Shown: positions 25,615 to 34,299 of the stretch, in pieces
Numbering within the stretch: position 1 is the stretch's first letter
How the letters are laid out: every line of letters begins with the position of its first letter
Source: Candidatus Anammoxibacter sp.
GTDB taxonomy: Bacteria > Planctomycetota > Brocadiia > Brocadiales > Anammoxibacteraceae
Direction of reading: 5' to 3'
Length of the DNA: 53,326 nucleotides
Assembly (NCBI GenBank): GCA_021777105.1
Contig: JAIQZQ010000113.1
Location: forward strand, 1 to 53,326
The notes under the pieces: generated by a model
What the model saw: the letters and a program-made list of their open reading frames with translations, nothing else
Databases searched by the model: none
What the model was told of the DNA's origin: nothing
Made by a program: the position numbers and the translations under genes

Positions 25615-25823
25615 CCCAAATTGAGCGATTTATAAGCACAATAAACATCTAAACCTTTTAAGAACAACAGTTACAAAGAATTAGACTTTCACTTATTAAG
25701 TGAACATTAATTACAACCGTGTCGTTTCGAACGATAGAGAGAAATCTTCTGACATATACGGGTTTAAAGATTTCTCCCGATGGTCGAAATGACAAATCAT
25801 ATTTAAGAATCGCTCAATTTAGG
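25615..25823. mobile_element. 209-bp MITE with IS1380-type ends
   Basis: The ends CCCAAATTGAGCGATTTATA (25615) and, inverted, CCTAAATTGAGCGATTCTTA (ending 25823) match the terminal repeats of the IS at 2157-3887. Flanks TTTAA and CTTAA are an imperfect 5-bp target duplication. The interior contains a long hairpin, GTCGTTTCGAACGATAGAGA pairing with TCTCCCGATGGTCGAAATGAC around 25725-25795. It codes for nothing and separates the RsbW and RsbV-like genes. Confidence 0.75.
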
Positions 25824-25941
25824 CTTAACAATGTTCTATGTTTTTATTTTTTAAATTAGTGTAGATTTGTGAAGATTTGTGGTTAATATGCTTTTGCTTT
25901 TATCCGCTTGTCTCTGCAACACTTTTGGAGATGAACAAAAA

Positions 25942-26304
25942 ATGTTAACAAACCAAAAATCAGATTTAACTTTTGAGAAAAGTAAGAAGATTGTTGTTAT
26001 TAACTTTGAAAATTACAAAACCCTTGATGAAAGAAACACAGATGATATAAAGGTTGATATAGAAGCGTTGATTAAAGCCGGGCATAAGAAAATTATCCTT
26101 GACCTTAACGCGGTTGAATATTTTTCCAGTGTATTTCTCGGCTGCCTGGCAATGACATTCAAGGAGCTGGAAAAAATAAATGGCGAAATGAGGCTGTGCA
26201 ACGTCTGCGAGCCATTGAGGAAAATCCTGCGAATAACAAAAATGAACACATTCCTTAACGTAGACGTGGACAAAGAAGATGCCATAAACGGGTTTGGCTC
26301 TTAG
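25942..26304 (+). CDS. STAS-domain anti-anti-sigma factor (RsbV-like)
   Basis: A 120-aa STAS protein. The start at 25942 is chosen because a GGAGATGAAC purine stretch precedes it; a longer frame from 25879 runs through an ATTTGTG phrase repeat and is not credible. KIVVINFENYKTLDE, then KKIILDLNAVEYFSSVFLGCL carries the site where RsbV is phosphorylated: the usual DSSG is SSVF here, keeping a Ser in the acceptor position. LRKILRITKMNTFLNV completes the fold. It should be phosphorylated by the RsbW-like kinase and dephosphorylated by the SpoIIE phosphatase at 17.4 kb. Confidence 0.8.
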   Translation: MLTNQKSDLTFEKSKKIVVINFENYKTLDERNTDDIKVDIEALIKAGHKKIILDLNAVEYFSSVFLGCLAMTFKELEKINGEMRLCNVCEPLRKILRITKMNTFLNVDVDKEDAINGFGS

Positions 26305-26367
26305 GGCTTCTCGAATTATTGCGATCCCAAACTGGGGTTTGTGAGCGAGGTGGATATACAGTTATTC

Positions 26368-26424
26368 CCCCTCCATTGATGGGAGGGGTTAGGGGAGGGT
26401 GATAAAAATCGCTCAATTAAGTTA
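26368..26424. repeat. CACCCTCCCC-type repeat fused to an IS-end motif
   Basis: CCCCTCCATTGATGGGAGGGG, GTTAGGGGAGGGTG and AATCGCTCAATTAAG follow one another. The same combination lies inverted at 32493-32552. Either could fold as a hairpin after the pelG stop. Confidence 0.7.
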
Positions 26425-27787
26425 TAGGTTGTTTCACAAAGGTCGTGTATTCAAGGTCTCTAATGCAAAGGTTGAGCAAATAAAAGGCCAGCATTAATGA
26501 TATAAAACAGGCGTAGGTGTAACCATAACCGTAATATTGAATTCCCATGGAAACCGTTAGACTGCTTAGACCTACATTTGATAATAAAAACAAGCCCACG
26601 ACCGCAAGCACATATTTACGCAAATCAAAATAGAATAGTATTATTATATTCACCATTAAAAGAACCTGCAAAAACGACCCCATCAGGCAGACCCTGAACA
26701 TGGGTATTTGAAGCTCTGAAAGGCGCGCCATTTCAACTATCTTTGGCGCAAATATAACGCACAGCGCGGTAGCAGCGCCCTGAACAATAAAAATCTCGCG
26801 TATAGTTCCCCTTATCATTGAAACCATCGCTCTTTTTTCATCCAATATCTCTGAAAAACGCTTCTTTGACAATATCTTTGCATAATAGTTCTTGTAATGG
26901 ATATAGAACTCCGTCTCGATTTTTACCAGAAAAAGAGCCAAAGTCGGCGCTATTGTAAGATATGAGAAAAAGACGGCCCCCTCATAAATTGAATTGGATA
27001 AAAACCATGGAGCTATCACCCGCGCGCCCGGCGCAAACCAAAAAACAAATTTATCCGACCATATCGCAAGGTTAAACACAAAACCGATCAGAGCCAGATC
27101 CCAATATTTCCCAAAATAGCGAATAAGCCCATTGTCCCATATGCCTTTAACAGGAAACTCTACAAACAAGCGCGATAACAACCAGAAAAAAGTAACGGCC
27201 TGTCCTAAAATATAGCCGATAAAATATCCGTCTATTCCATAAAACCGGCTCATATAAGGCGCGGCAAACACACTTGCGCCCGATCCCAGGGCAAAGGCGA
27301 GCACAATGCTGCGAAAATCCCTTGCGGCTGATAAAAAGATCATGCACACCCAAATCATGCAGACTATTAAAAAGAGGACTATCCCGCACAATTTATGAAG
27401 CGGCGAAATTTCGAAAAAAAAGTAGCTTATAGCTGAAAACGCGCAACCGCATGTTAAAACCAGTATCATGCAGGTGGAAAAGGTGGTCATTGTTTTATCC
27501 ACCTCTTTCAAATAAAACTTGTCAGAAAGGTACCGCGTGGCCACAAGCTGAATAATGCCTGTAAGAATCAGTGAAAACGCGTAGGTGTAAACAATAGCAA
27601 CCTTGAACAATGCCAGATCGTTGCGCCCAAAAGCGGAGCTTTCAAGCACACCCAACACGCCAAGGCAGACAACCGCCATCAACCACGGGCCGGACGAAAT
27701 CATTGCGGCGTAAAGATACGCCGTTATTTCGCTCAAAAAGGTGTCGCCTTTTAATATTTTACGCAACTCAAAACCTATGCCGGCCAT
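26417..27787 (-). CDS. pelG: PelG, polytopic membrane protein of Pel export
   Basis: A 456-aa protein with about 12 membrane helices, beginning MAGIGFELRKIL, the hallmark PelG N-terminus. PelG is a flippase-like (MATE/Wzx fold) inner-membrane protein that pairs with PelD, PelE and PelF in the Pel synthase complex. It is the last gene of the minus-strand unit, 311 bp after pelF. SD GAGGAG is upstream of its ATG. The length is that of known PelG. Confidence 0.9.
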   Translation of the reverse strand: MAGIGFELRKILKGDTFLSEITAYLYAAMISSGPWLMAVVCLGVLGVLESSAFGRNDLALFKVAIVYTYAFSLILTGIIQLVATRYLSDKFYLKEVDKTMTTFSTCMILVLTCGCAFSAISYFFFEISPLHKLCGIVLFLIVCMIWVCMIFLSAARDFRSIVLAFALGSGASVFAAPYMSRFYGIDGYFIGYILGQAVTFFWLLSRLFVEFPVKGIWDNGLIRYFGKYWDLALIGFVFNLAIWSDKFVFWFAPGARVIAPWFLSNSIYEGAVFFSYLTIAPTLALFLVKIETEFYIHYKNYYAKILSKKRFSEILDEKRAMVSMIRGTIREIFIVQGAATALCVIFAPKIVEMARLSELQIPMFRVCLMGSFLQVLLMVNIIILFYFDLRKYVLAVVGLFLLSNVGLSSLTVSMGIQYYGYGYTYACFISLMLAFYLLNLCIRDLEYTTFVKQPIT

Positions 27788-28098
27788 AACAAATTGCTCC
27801 TCTAATGCAATTATTTAGTCTGTCAATCCTAAACCGCGCAAACCGGATAAGTGACTAAAATGCGCTAAAGTTAAAAGTGAACTAAAGTTTTGGAAAAAAT
27901 CTAAGATTTTTGGTGTCTATTCCGCATAAAAATGTAACTAAAAAGTAAAAATCTTATTGTTATCAAGGGTTAATAAGTAATTTTTTAGAACCAATGACAC
28001 AGTAGGCGCTTGTTTCAAAATGAGACAAAATACCATAACTTTAGATCACTTTAAACTTTAGTCACTTTAGTCACTAAATACACACGTATTCTCAAAAA
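27788..28098. other. Spacer between pelF and pelG
   Basis: No gene seen. It is A/T-rich with repeated CTTTAGTCACTTTAGTCACT and GTGAACTAAAGTT-like phrases. It is unusually long for an operon that is otherwise nearly gapless here. Confidence 0.45.
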
Positions 28099-29622
28099 TC
28101 AATTTGCACCCGCCATCTCTTTATAAATAGACAAATATCTGCTGTTTAAATCACTCTCGCGGTAAAAAGCGGCAACTCGTTTTTTGCCGGCTTCCGACAT
28201 GCTGTTTTTCAACCCAGAGTCAGACAATATTTTTATAGCAGCTTCCGCGGCGCCTGCCGGGTCGGCCACTCTGGAAACGATGCCTGAAGCTCCCAGCGCG
28301 TTGTCCTCGACTGTAATCCCCTCAAGCAGTTCCCTGCAAGCTCCAACATCAGTGGCCACGACAGGGATACCGGCGCAATTAGCCTCTAATATAACCAGCG
28401 GTTGCGCCTCGCTAATGCTTGTTAAGACAACCAAGTCAAGCATTGGGTAAAATTCGTCAACCTTAACCTTGCCTGTATATTCTATAACATCGTTAAGGTT
28501 AAGCGCGTTTGTAAGATCGCGGCACTCCTTGAAATATTTCCCGTCCTCGTCGGTTGGGCCGATAATATACACCTTTATATTCGGCAAACGCAGAGATATA
28601 ATTTTACAAGCCCTTATAAACGTCTTTACATCCTTAATGGGCACAATCCGCCCGACAAAACCAATGGCGCGCTTTTCAGGGTCGTAGCCAAATTTGTCGG
28701 CGCATTCCTTGTTAAACTCAAGACTGCCGAACTTTTCAATATTAATACCGTTTGGTATTAGAAACGTCTTTTCCGGGTCGGCCCCGTCAATTATCTCCTG
28801 CTTACGGTTGCCTTCATAAATAGTGTAAATCCGTTCAGCCTCCCTGTATGTAAACTTTCCCATTGCATCGAACATCCTTATCCACACGTTTTGAAAAGTC
28901 CCAAGGTCTTTTTTCACCTTTATCCTGTCATTGCCCGCCACATAGATCCATTCCGCCTGCGCAATCTCAATCTTGCGCTCCTTTGTGTAGATGCCGTGTT
29001 CAGTGAGGATGAGAGGCCTTTTGTGTTTATGTTTTGCCAAAACGCCTAAAAGCCCTGCAAAGCCGGTGGAAATTGCATGGTACAGCTTTGCTTTTGGAAT
29101 CTCCGCGTTTAGCAGATTAAATATCGGCAAATGGTTGAACCTGTATGTCCAGAAATAGTCAATAAAAGAAGCGTCGCTATTGTGTGAATTGTAAAGGTCA
29201 AGCACAAGGTTCCACGCCTCCTTGCCGAATATCATATCATGCGTTGTCGGCCTCTCTTTATTTGAACGATCAAACATCGGCAAAATAGGGTTTATGCCTG
29301 AATAATCATTCTTGTTAATCATTTTATAATGAAAAGCGCGTATAGCGTCAACATCCTTAACGCGTTTAGATTTGCCCGCGCCCTTTTCTATCTTAATATC
29401 ATGATCATGCAGGTATACAACCTTTATGCCGCTAATATTTTTTGGGAGTTTGTATTTGTATTCATTCTTCTCCTTGCTTGTGGCAAGAATGCAGATTGCG
29501 GTAAAGTTTATGTCCGGCAGCGACGACACAAGGTTATGCATCCAGGATGACACCCCGCCTGTGACAAAAGGATAACTTCCTTCAAGTATAAGGCAAACAT
29601 CATGCAATTCGCTCTCTTCCAC
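28099..29622 (-). CDS. pelF: PelF, GT4 glycosyltransferase for Pel polysaccharide
   Basis: A 507-aa cytoplasmic glycosyltransferase. VCLILEGSYPFVTGGVSSWM (9-28) is the PelF-specific N-terminus; the EX7E motif is Glu405/Glu413 (SEAQPLVILEA) with GFVGRIVPIKDVKTF before it. PelF polymerises N-acetylgalactosamine units from the UDP-sugar onto the Pel chain. It starts at GTG (29620-29622) immediately after the pelE stop, so the two are translationally coupled. The length matches family members (about 500 aa). Confidence 0.92.
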   Translation of the reverse strand: MEESELHDVCLILEGSYPFVTGGVSSWMHNLVSSLPDINFTAICILATSKEKNEYKYKLPKNISGIKVVYLHDHDIKIEKGAGKSKRVKDVDAIRAFHYKMINKNDYSGINPILPMFDRSNKERPTTHDMIFGKEAWNLVLDLYNSHNSDASFIDYFWTYRFNHLPIFNLLNAEIPKAKLYHAISTGFAGLLGVLAKHKHKRPLILTEHGIYTKERKIEIAQAEWIYVAGNDRIKVKKDLGTFQNVWIRMFDAMGKFTYREAERIYTIYEGNRKQEIIDGADPEKTFLIPNGINIEKFGSLEFNKECADKFGYDPEKRAIGFVGRIVPIKDVKTFIRACKIISLRLPNIKVYIIGPTDEDGKYFKECRDLTNALNLNDVIEYTGKVKVDEFYPMLDLVVLTSISEAQPLVILEANCAGIPVVATDVGACRELLEGITVEDNALGASGIVSRVADPAGAAEAAIKILSDSGLKNSMSEAGKKRVAAFYRESDLNSRYLSIYKEMAGAN

Positions 29623-30678
29623 TTAGACGCCTTTCTCTTGATTGGTCCAAAAGTTGACTAATTCCATTTTAAACATGTCTTTGTTTTCCCCAAAAACCCT
29701 GTTGCGGGCTTCGTTTATATTTGCGGCCAGCGCGTCTAAATCCCAATTTTCATAAAACAGTTGGCAAAGGCCCAGAAACGCCTCATGCGAATCCGGCCTT
29801 TCTTTAAACGCATCCTCAAAATATCCCTTTGCCTTGCCGCGCTCTCCTTTGCGCATGCTTAAATGGCCCAATTTTACTTTAAGGTCAACATCGCCCCTGT
29901 TTATGTTTAACGCCTTTGTGTAAGATTCCGCGGCAACGCCAAGGTAGTGCAAAGTTGAACTTGCCTCAAGCAGCCCTGTCTCAGCGTACTTTCGGCAAAG
30001 GTCGCCCGCTTTGGCAAGAACGGCGGCATCATTCTCATTTGCCTCGCAACTCTCAACAGCGCTTTCGATAGCTTTAATATGTTGGTCGTTAAGCCTGGCA
30101 ATTGCCGTGCTCGCGTAAAAACGCACCTCGTCGTTTTTATCGGAAAGGCAGTTTTGCAGCAGTTTTACCGCGTCCGCATTGCCGATGCGCGCAAGCAGAT
30201 TTACCGCCCCCCTCTTTAACTCAACATCTTCCCCGTTTATGATGTCAATTATAGGCTCAATCTCCGTCTCCTCCTGAACAAACGAGTTAAAGTCGGTCGC
30301 GGTTTCATGGACGCCGGTTCCCTCTTCAACCAACCCGTCAATTTCATCAAGCAATCCGGCGGCGCTATCCCTTTTTGAAATCCCGGTACAAGTCAAAACA
30401 AAGGCGCACCCAACAATCCCGATTAAAGGGATAAAAAAAGTCAACAAACCGCTAACGCAGATATAAAATCTTCTATTCTCCCCCCCGCGCGGCAGGCAAT
30501 ATAAATAACATGACAAAACGGACAAGCTTGTTGCGGCAAAATGCAGCGCCGATAAAATGCCAAAACCGGATTTATAGCCGACGCCATTGTTTACAATAGC
30601 CCACCCGCAACCAAGCTCCAGGCATATAGCCACAGCACATATCAAAAAAGCGGAAAATGTTAATAAGAATTTGAACAT
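29623..30678 (-). CDS. pelE: PelE, membrane protein with HEAT and TPR repeats
   Basis: A 351-aa protein. Hydrophobic segments at about 1-25, 40-62 and 72-98 are followed by a cytoplasmic linker, a HEAT-like pair (about 137-205, KRGAVNLLARIGNADAVKLL) and TPRs (about 215-330, YTKALNINRGDVDLKVKLG). PelE of Pseudomonas has this membrane-plus-repeat design and links PelD/PelG to PelF. No SD is visible. The next gene, pelF, starts one base after its stop codon. Confidence 0.8.
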   Translation of the reverse strand: MFKFLLTFSAFLICAVAICLELGCGWAIVNNGVGYKSGFGILSALHFAATSLSVLSCYLYCLPRGGENRRFYICVSGLLTFFIPLIGIVGCAFVLTCTGISKRDSAAGLLDEIDGLVEEGTGVHETATDFNSFVQEETEIEPIIDIINGEDVELKRGAVNLLARIGNADAVKLLQNCLSDKNDEVRFYASTAIARLNDQHIKAIESAVESCEANENDAAVLAKAGDLCRKYAETGLLEASSTLHYLGVAAESYTKALNINRGDVDLKVKLGHLSMRKGERGKAKGYFEDAFKERPDSHEAFLGLCQLFYENWDLDALAANINEARNRVFGENKDMFKMELVNFWTNQEKGV

Positions 30679-30717
30679 AAGAAATGAATTTCTAAAAATA
30701 TATTTTTTTAACTAACA

Positions 30718-30775
30718 GTGGCACAGGCATCCTTGCCTGTGTTTTAATTGATCACAGGCAGGATGCCTGTGCCAC
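30718..30775. repeat. GTGGCACAGGC-family palindrome, copy 3
   Basis: A 58-bp palindrome in the gap between pelD and pelE, like copies at 12257 and 15235. Confidence 0.85.
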
Positions 30776-30818
30776 TATTTATTGCTTCTGGTTCCAAAGC
30801 CCCTGCTTGTGAACCGGC

Positions 30819-30895
30819 AATTCAAGAAGCCCCAGCTTCGGGTGTAAAAGAGAGCCTTGTGCGCTTCCGAACGCGAAGCTGGGGCTTCTTGAATT
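30819..30895. repeat. 22-bp perfect inverted repeat with 33-nt loop
   Basis: AATTCAAGAAGCCCCAGCTTCG at 30819-30840 pairs exactly with 30874-30895 and is followed by a TTTTT on the plus strand. It lies between pelD and pelE and could work as a terminator for plus-strand transcripts or as a transcription brake in the minus-strand operon. Confidence 0.8.
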
Positions 30896-31006
30896 TTTTC
30901 GCTACCCAAACTTGGATTTGAGAGCGAGATGATAAAGGGCGACTAAAGTCTACCCTACCCTCGTGGGTAGGAAGCTCTCTTACGCTGACTCCCCCACCCG
31001 CCCTAT

Positions 31007-32431
31007 TTATTCTATTTTCTCAACGCCCACGCCATTTATCGCCATATTAATCAGTTCATCCGGAGCTTCCATCTCTTCCGAGAATAACGACATGCCGGTC
31101 TTTATCTCAAGCAACCTCTCCTCGTTTTGGTATGGTTTAAACTTAAACGCGTTAATCTCATTCATTATCTTAGTTTCAAGAATTTCAATGCCTTTCAGGT
31201 CGGTGTGCGGCAGAAGCAGGATGAATTGACCGGGCGCGGAGTAGTTAAACAGAAAGTCGGTGTGCCTGGTGTTGTTCTTTAAAACAAATCCCAACACAGA
31301 CAGCACGTCCTGCCTCATATCATCCGTTATCAAATCGAACTCGTCAATTTCTATAAACAGGGAACCCAACGCGAGTTTATATCTGCGAGCCCGTTGAAAC
31401 TCCTCCGAGACTCTTTCATTTAAATAGTTAAAAGTGTATGCCCCGGTAACGTCGTCGGAAATGTTTTTGTCCTTGGTGTCTTTAAACGTCCTGGCGTTTT
31501 CAATTGCGGACCCGCACCAGTCCGCTATAAGCGACGTCATCCTGATTGTTTGCGGGTTAAACTTTATAAAAGGAAGCTTTTCAATATTTAACACGCCTAA
31601 AACCTGCTCCTTATTATCGGTAACAGGGGCGGAAATAACCATGTCCAGATCGGCAAATTTATTGAGGTTCTCCATCTTTAACATATAGTTGACGGAAACA
31701 GTATTGCCGGTTGTAAAGGCTTTGCCCATCATGCCCATGTCAAGGCCGGCTTCATCCGGGCGGTTGGCGTTGTCGGGCCAACCAAAATTGCCGGCCAATT
31801 TGAGCTTGTCATTTAACAACATGTAAACGGAACACTGTTGCGCGCCGGTAAACTTTGACAAAATGTCAAGGGTTGCAGGATATATATCCGCCTCTTTTAG
31901 CGATTTCAGGTCCTGAGCCGCTTCATAAAGGGTTGAAACCGTCTGCTCCTGCCCTATTATCCTTGTGTCCAGCTCTTTTTTCGCTTCATTAAGCGCTCCA
32001 AAATTCTCCAGCAGATTAGACTGAGTAGTTTGCAACTTCTCGTGATCACTGTTTAATTTAGTAAATCTCCTTATCTGGCTTTGCCTAAGTTCGCCCAGGA
32101 AAACGCCGGCAATTATAAAAATCAAGGGAGTTTCCAGATATTCATATCCCGCCAAATCGCTAATCGCAAGTTCAGGATTGGATATCTTAACCAGAAAGAG
32201 CATAATAATTGCCCCGCCGGCGCCGGCGGCCAATCCCTCCCGGAATCCGTAACGAACTGAAATCAGCAATATTACGATCCAAAAAGGGTGGTATTTAAGG
32301 CCCTGAAAACCTGGGTTGTCTCTAAACCAAAACAGGTTTATTGACACGATAATTGCGTACCCCAAAAGAATCTCAATAAAACCGGATTTCGCATTTGAAA
32401 TACCTTTAGTTGTACAAGTCTGATTTGGCAT
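31007..32431 (-). CDS. pelD: PelD, c-di-GMP receptor of Pel synthesis
   Basis: A 474-aa inner-membrane protein. Four hydrophobic segments lie in residues 19-115, then a coiled coil (about 125-165), GAF (about 168-312) and a degenerate GGDEF domain (about 325-470). The GGDEF site itself is lost (SAPGQF, 398-403), but the inhibitory-site motif Arg389-His-Thr-Asp392 stands five residues before it, exactly the RxxD of PelD and DGC I-sites that binds c-di-GMP. So polymer production is probably switched on by c-di-GMP. The start has no SD. The unit order pelD-E-F-G matches Pseudomonas. Confidence 0.88.
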   Translation of the reverse strand: MPNQTCTTKGISNAKSGFIEILLGYAIIVSINLFWFRDNPGFQGLKYHPFWIVILLISVRYGFREGLAAGAGGAIIMLFLVKISNPELAISDLAGYEYLETPLIFIIAGVFLGELRQSQIRRFTKLNSDHEKLQTTQSNLLENFGALNEAKKELDTRIIGQEQTVSTLYEAAQDLKSLKEADIYPATLDILSKFTGAQQCSVYMLLNDKLKLAGNFGWPDNANRPDEAGLDMGMMGKAFTTGNTVSVNYMLKMENLNKFADLDMVISAPVTDNKEQVLGVLNIEKLPFIKFNPQTIRMTSLIADWCGSAIENARTFKDTKDKNISDDVTGAYTFNYLNERVSEEFQRARRYKLALGSLFIEIDEFDLITDDMRQDVLSVLGFVLKNNTRHTDFLFNYSAPGQFILLLPHTDLKGIEILETKIMNEINAFKFKPYQNEERLLEIKTGMSLFSEEMEAPDELINMAINGVGVEKIE

Positions 32432-32492
32432 AGATTTATGAGTTAGTTTGATATGTTTATAAATGTGGATTATTTACTCATATAAAGCGAAT

Positions 32493-32552
32493 GTTACTCA
32501 AATTGAACGATTCTTATCACCCTCCCCTTAATGGGAGGGGTTAGGGGAGGGG
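32493..32552. repeat. IS-end motif fused to CACCCTCCCC palindrome
   Basis: TTACTCAAATTGAACGATTC followed by TTATCACCCTCCCCTTAATG and GGGAGGGG; the inverted relative of 26368-26424. It lies between the pelB-like porin gene and pelD. Confidence 0.7.
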
Positions 32553-32731
32553 GTATTTATCCGGCTTTATACATATTGTGTTATCATATGATGCGTCCTT
32601 ATCGTTATCCCATAATTCCTGCAAAACAGGAGTTATTGTTGTTGTCATATTTTTCACATGAGCATATTCATCGTCCAAATCTAACGGTTTTTGAATATTT
32701 GAGTTTTTCATATCTTATTTCATCTTGAAAA

Positions 32732-34201
32732 TTAAAAAATCGAATTTATCCCAAAAGTGAACGTCTCGGTGTCGCCGCCTCCGAAGTTGGACGATTCGCT
32801 GGCAAAGTTGTATTGCGTTGTAATTTCGTAACGTTTCCCAAGGCTAACCTTCAGGCCGGGGCTTACGTTCCACCCTTCAAGCTCTCTTGCGTAATCTTTA
32901 TTAACGCTTCCGGCAAGCGTGTATGAAAATTTATTGGTTATCTTATTCTCAATGTTAAATGTAAACGCGTGCCGGTCTGACGACTTAACCAATGGAACCT
33001 GCCTTTCATTCTCTTTAGTGTAATCAAAGATTGACCGGTAGAAAGAGTAGCTGAAGTAAACATCCGGAATCAACCCGTTCCGTTTAACCATCTTTCTGGA
33101 AAGTATTCCCGAAAAGCTTCTTTTATCTCCATAATCGTTTACCTCATCAATAGAGTAGTTCATGCGCTCAAGATCAACGAAAAGGCTCCAGTTTTCAAAG
33201 AAACTCCAATTAAAAGAGATGTTTATCTTGTCAAAATTTCCGTCTTCATCAGCTGCGGAAAGAGGATCAAACCACGGCTTGTTATTAACGTAGTTTGCTT
33301 CAAGCATGCTGTTATCGCCTATTTTATAGCCCAGGCCAATAATAAATGAAAGGCCGTCGTTAAGCCCTGAATATGCGCCTATGCCGAATTGTCCGGCCAA
33401 TTTATCATTAAACTCTTTTTGCGCCCTGATAACCGTCTCGTCCAATGTTTCGTCAATAGACGTCAAGTCAAACCCGGCCTCTTCCGCCCTGTCAACTACG
33501 ATATGATTATAATCGACAAACAGCAATGTGCTAACTGAAAGGTGTCTGCTGTATTCAGCGGAAAAAGAGACCGTCTCGTCGTCAAGCCCCTGGGTGTACA
33601 CATTGTATTTTGTTTTTAGATTTGGGCGGCGCTCCTTTAATATCTCATGACTCATTTTTATAGCAGTTTCGTTTTCAGGATCAAGCTCTAAAATACGCAT
33701 AAAGTAATCAAGGGAATCAGCCCAGTTGCCTGTATTGAGTTTTGAAAACGCGTAATCAGACCATGCCCCTATATCATGGCGATTATCAGCGAGAATATTT
33801 TCATAAATATCAAACGTCTTTTCATGCATGCCAAGTTTGTGATATATTTGCGCCTCAAGCCTTTTTACGTTTAGATTGTTTGGGCTTAACCGTTTCAATT
33901 TCTCAATATTGTTAAACGCAAGCTCATAATCGCCAAGATTTATAAGTGTCTCTATGTGCCCCAGCCAAACCTCTTCGTTATTTGGATTGACGGCTTTAAG
34001 GCCATCATAAATCATTAACGCCTTGTTGTACACACCCTGCCTGTTAAATATTTTGGCCTTTATCAGCTCTTTTTTTATTGTATCGGTTTCGGCATTTGCA
34101 TTAACCGGATCAGAAACAACCGCGCCGTTGGTATTAGAAATTGCAAATGTTAAGGCAATAAAAAGAGCGATTATTGATTTTTTAATTTTGTTTATGTTCA
34201 T
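32732..34201 (-). CDS. PelB-like outer-membrane porin, C-terminal half as separate gene
   Basis: A 489-aa protein. Signal peptide 1-26, TPRs at about 40-190 (NRQGVYNKALMIYDGLKAVNP, LDYFMRILELDPENETAI), then a C-terminal beta barrel from about 205 with alternating strands ending in Phe (FTFGINSIF), the outer-membrane assembly signal. In Pseudomonas PelB is one 1190-aa chain with TPRs plus this porin. Here the barrel is a separate gene, 98 bp after the 801-aa TPR gene, so PelB is split. It should form the secretion channel for the polymer with PelC. Confidence 0.78.
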   Translation of the reverse strand: MNINKIKKSIIALFIALTFAISNTNGAVVSDPVNANAETDTIKKELIKAKIFNRQGVYNKALMIYDGLKAVNPNNEEVWLGHIETLINLGDYELAFNNIEKLKRLSPNNLNVKRLEAQIYHKLGMHEKTFDIYENILADNRHDIGAWSDYAFSKLNTGNWADSLDYFMRILELDPENETAIKMSHEILKERRPNLKTKYNVYTQGLDDETVSFSAEYSRHLSVSTLLFVDYNHIVVDRAEEAGFDLTSIDETLDETVIRAQKEFNDKLAGQFGIGAYSGLNDGLSFIIGLGYKIGDNSMLEANYVNNKPWFDPLSAADEDGNFDKINISFNWSFFENWSLFVDLERMNYSIDEVNDYGDKRSFSGILSRKMVKRNGLIPDVYFSYSFYRSIFDYTKENERQVPLVKSSDRHAFTFNIENKITNKFSYTLAGSVNKDYARELEGWNVSPGLKVSLGKRYEITTQYNFASESSNFGGGDTETFTFGINSIF

Positions 34202-34212
34202 TTAATAAATTC

Positions 34213-34260
34213 GAGGCAGAGCCTCTAAGGACACCGCGTTACAAGGCAGGAGCCTTGTAA
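34213..34260. repeat. TTACAAGGC-family repeat
   Basis: Two adjacent inverted repeats, GAGGCAGAGCCTC (34213-34225) and TTACAAGGCAGGAGCCTTGTAA (34239-34260), between the two PelB-like genes. The same block occurs at 37001-37053 and, inverted, twice at 36749-36929. Confidence 0.8.
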
Positions 34261-34299
34261 CGAGCGGTTGTTTTCTTTGAAAACAGTTTAAACTTGCAT

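Noticed and set aside
25879..25941. Longer start for the RsbV-like gene
   Set aside because: The extra 21 codons come from an ATTTGTG/CTTTTGCTTTTATCCG phrase repeat and have no ribosome site.
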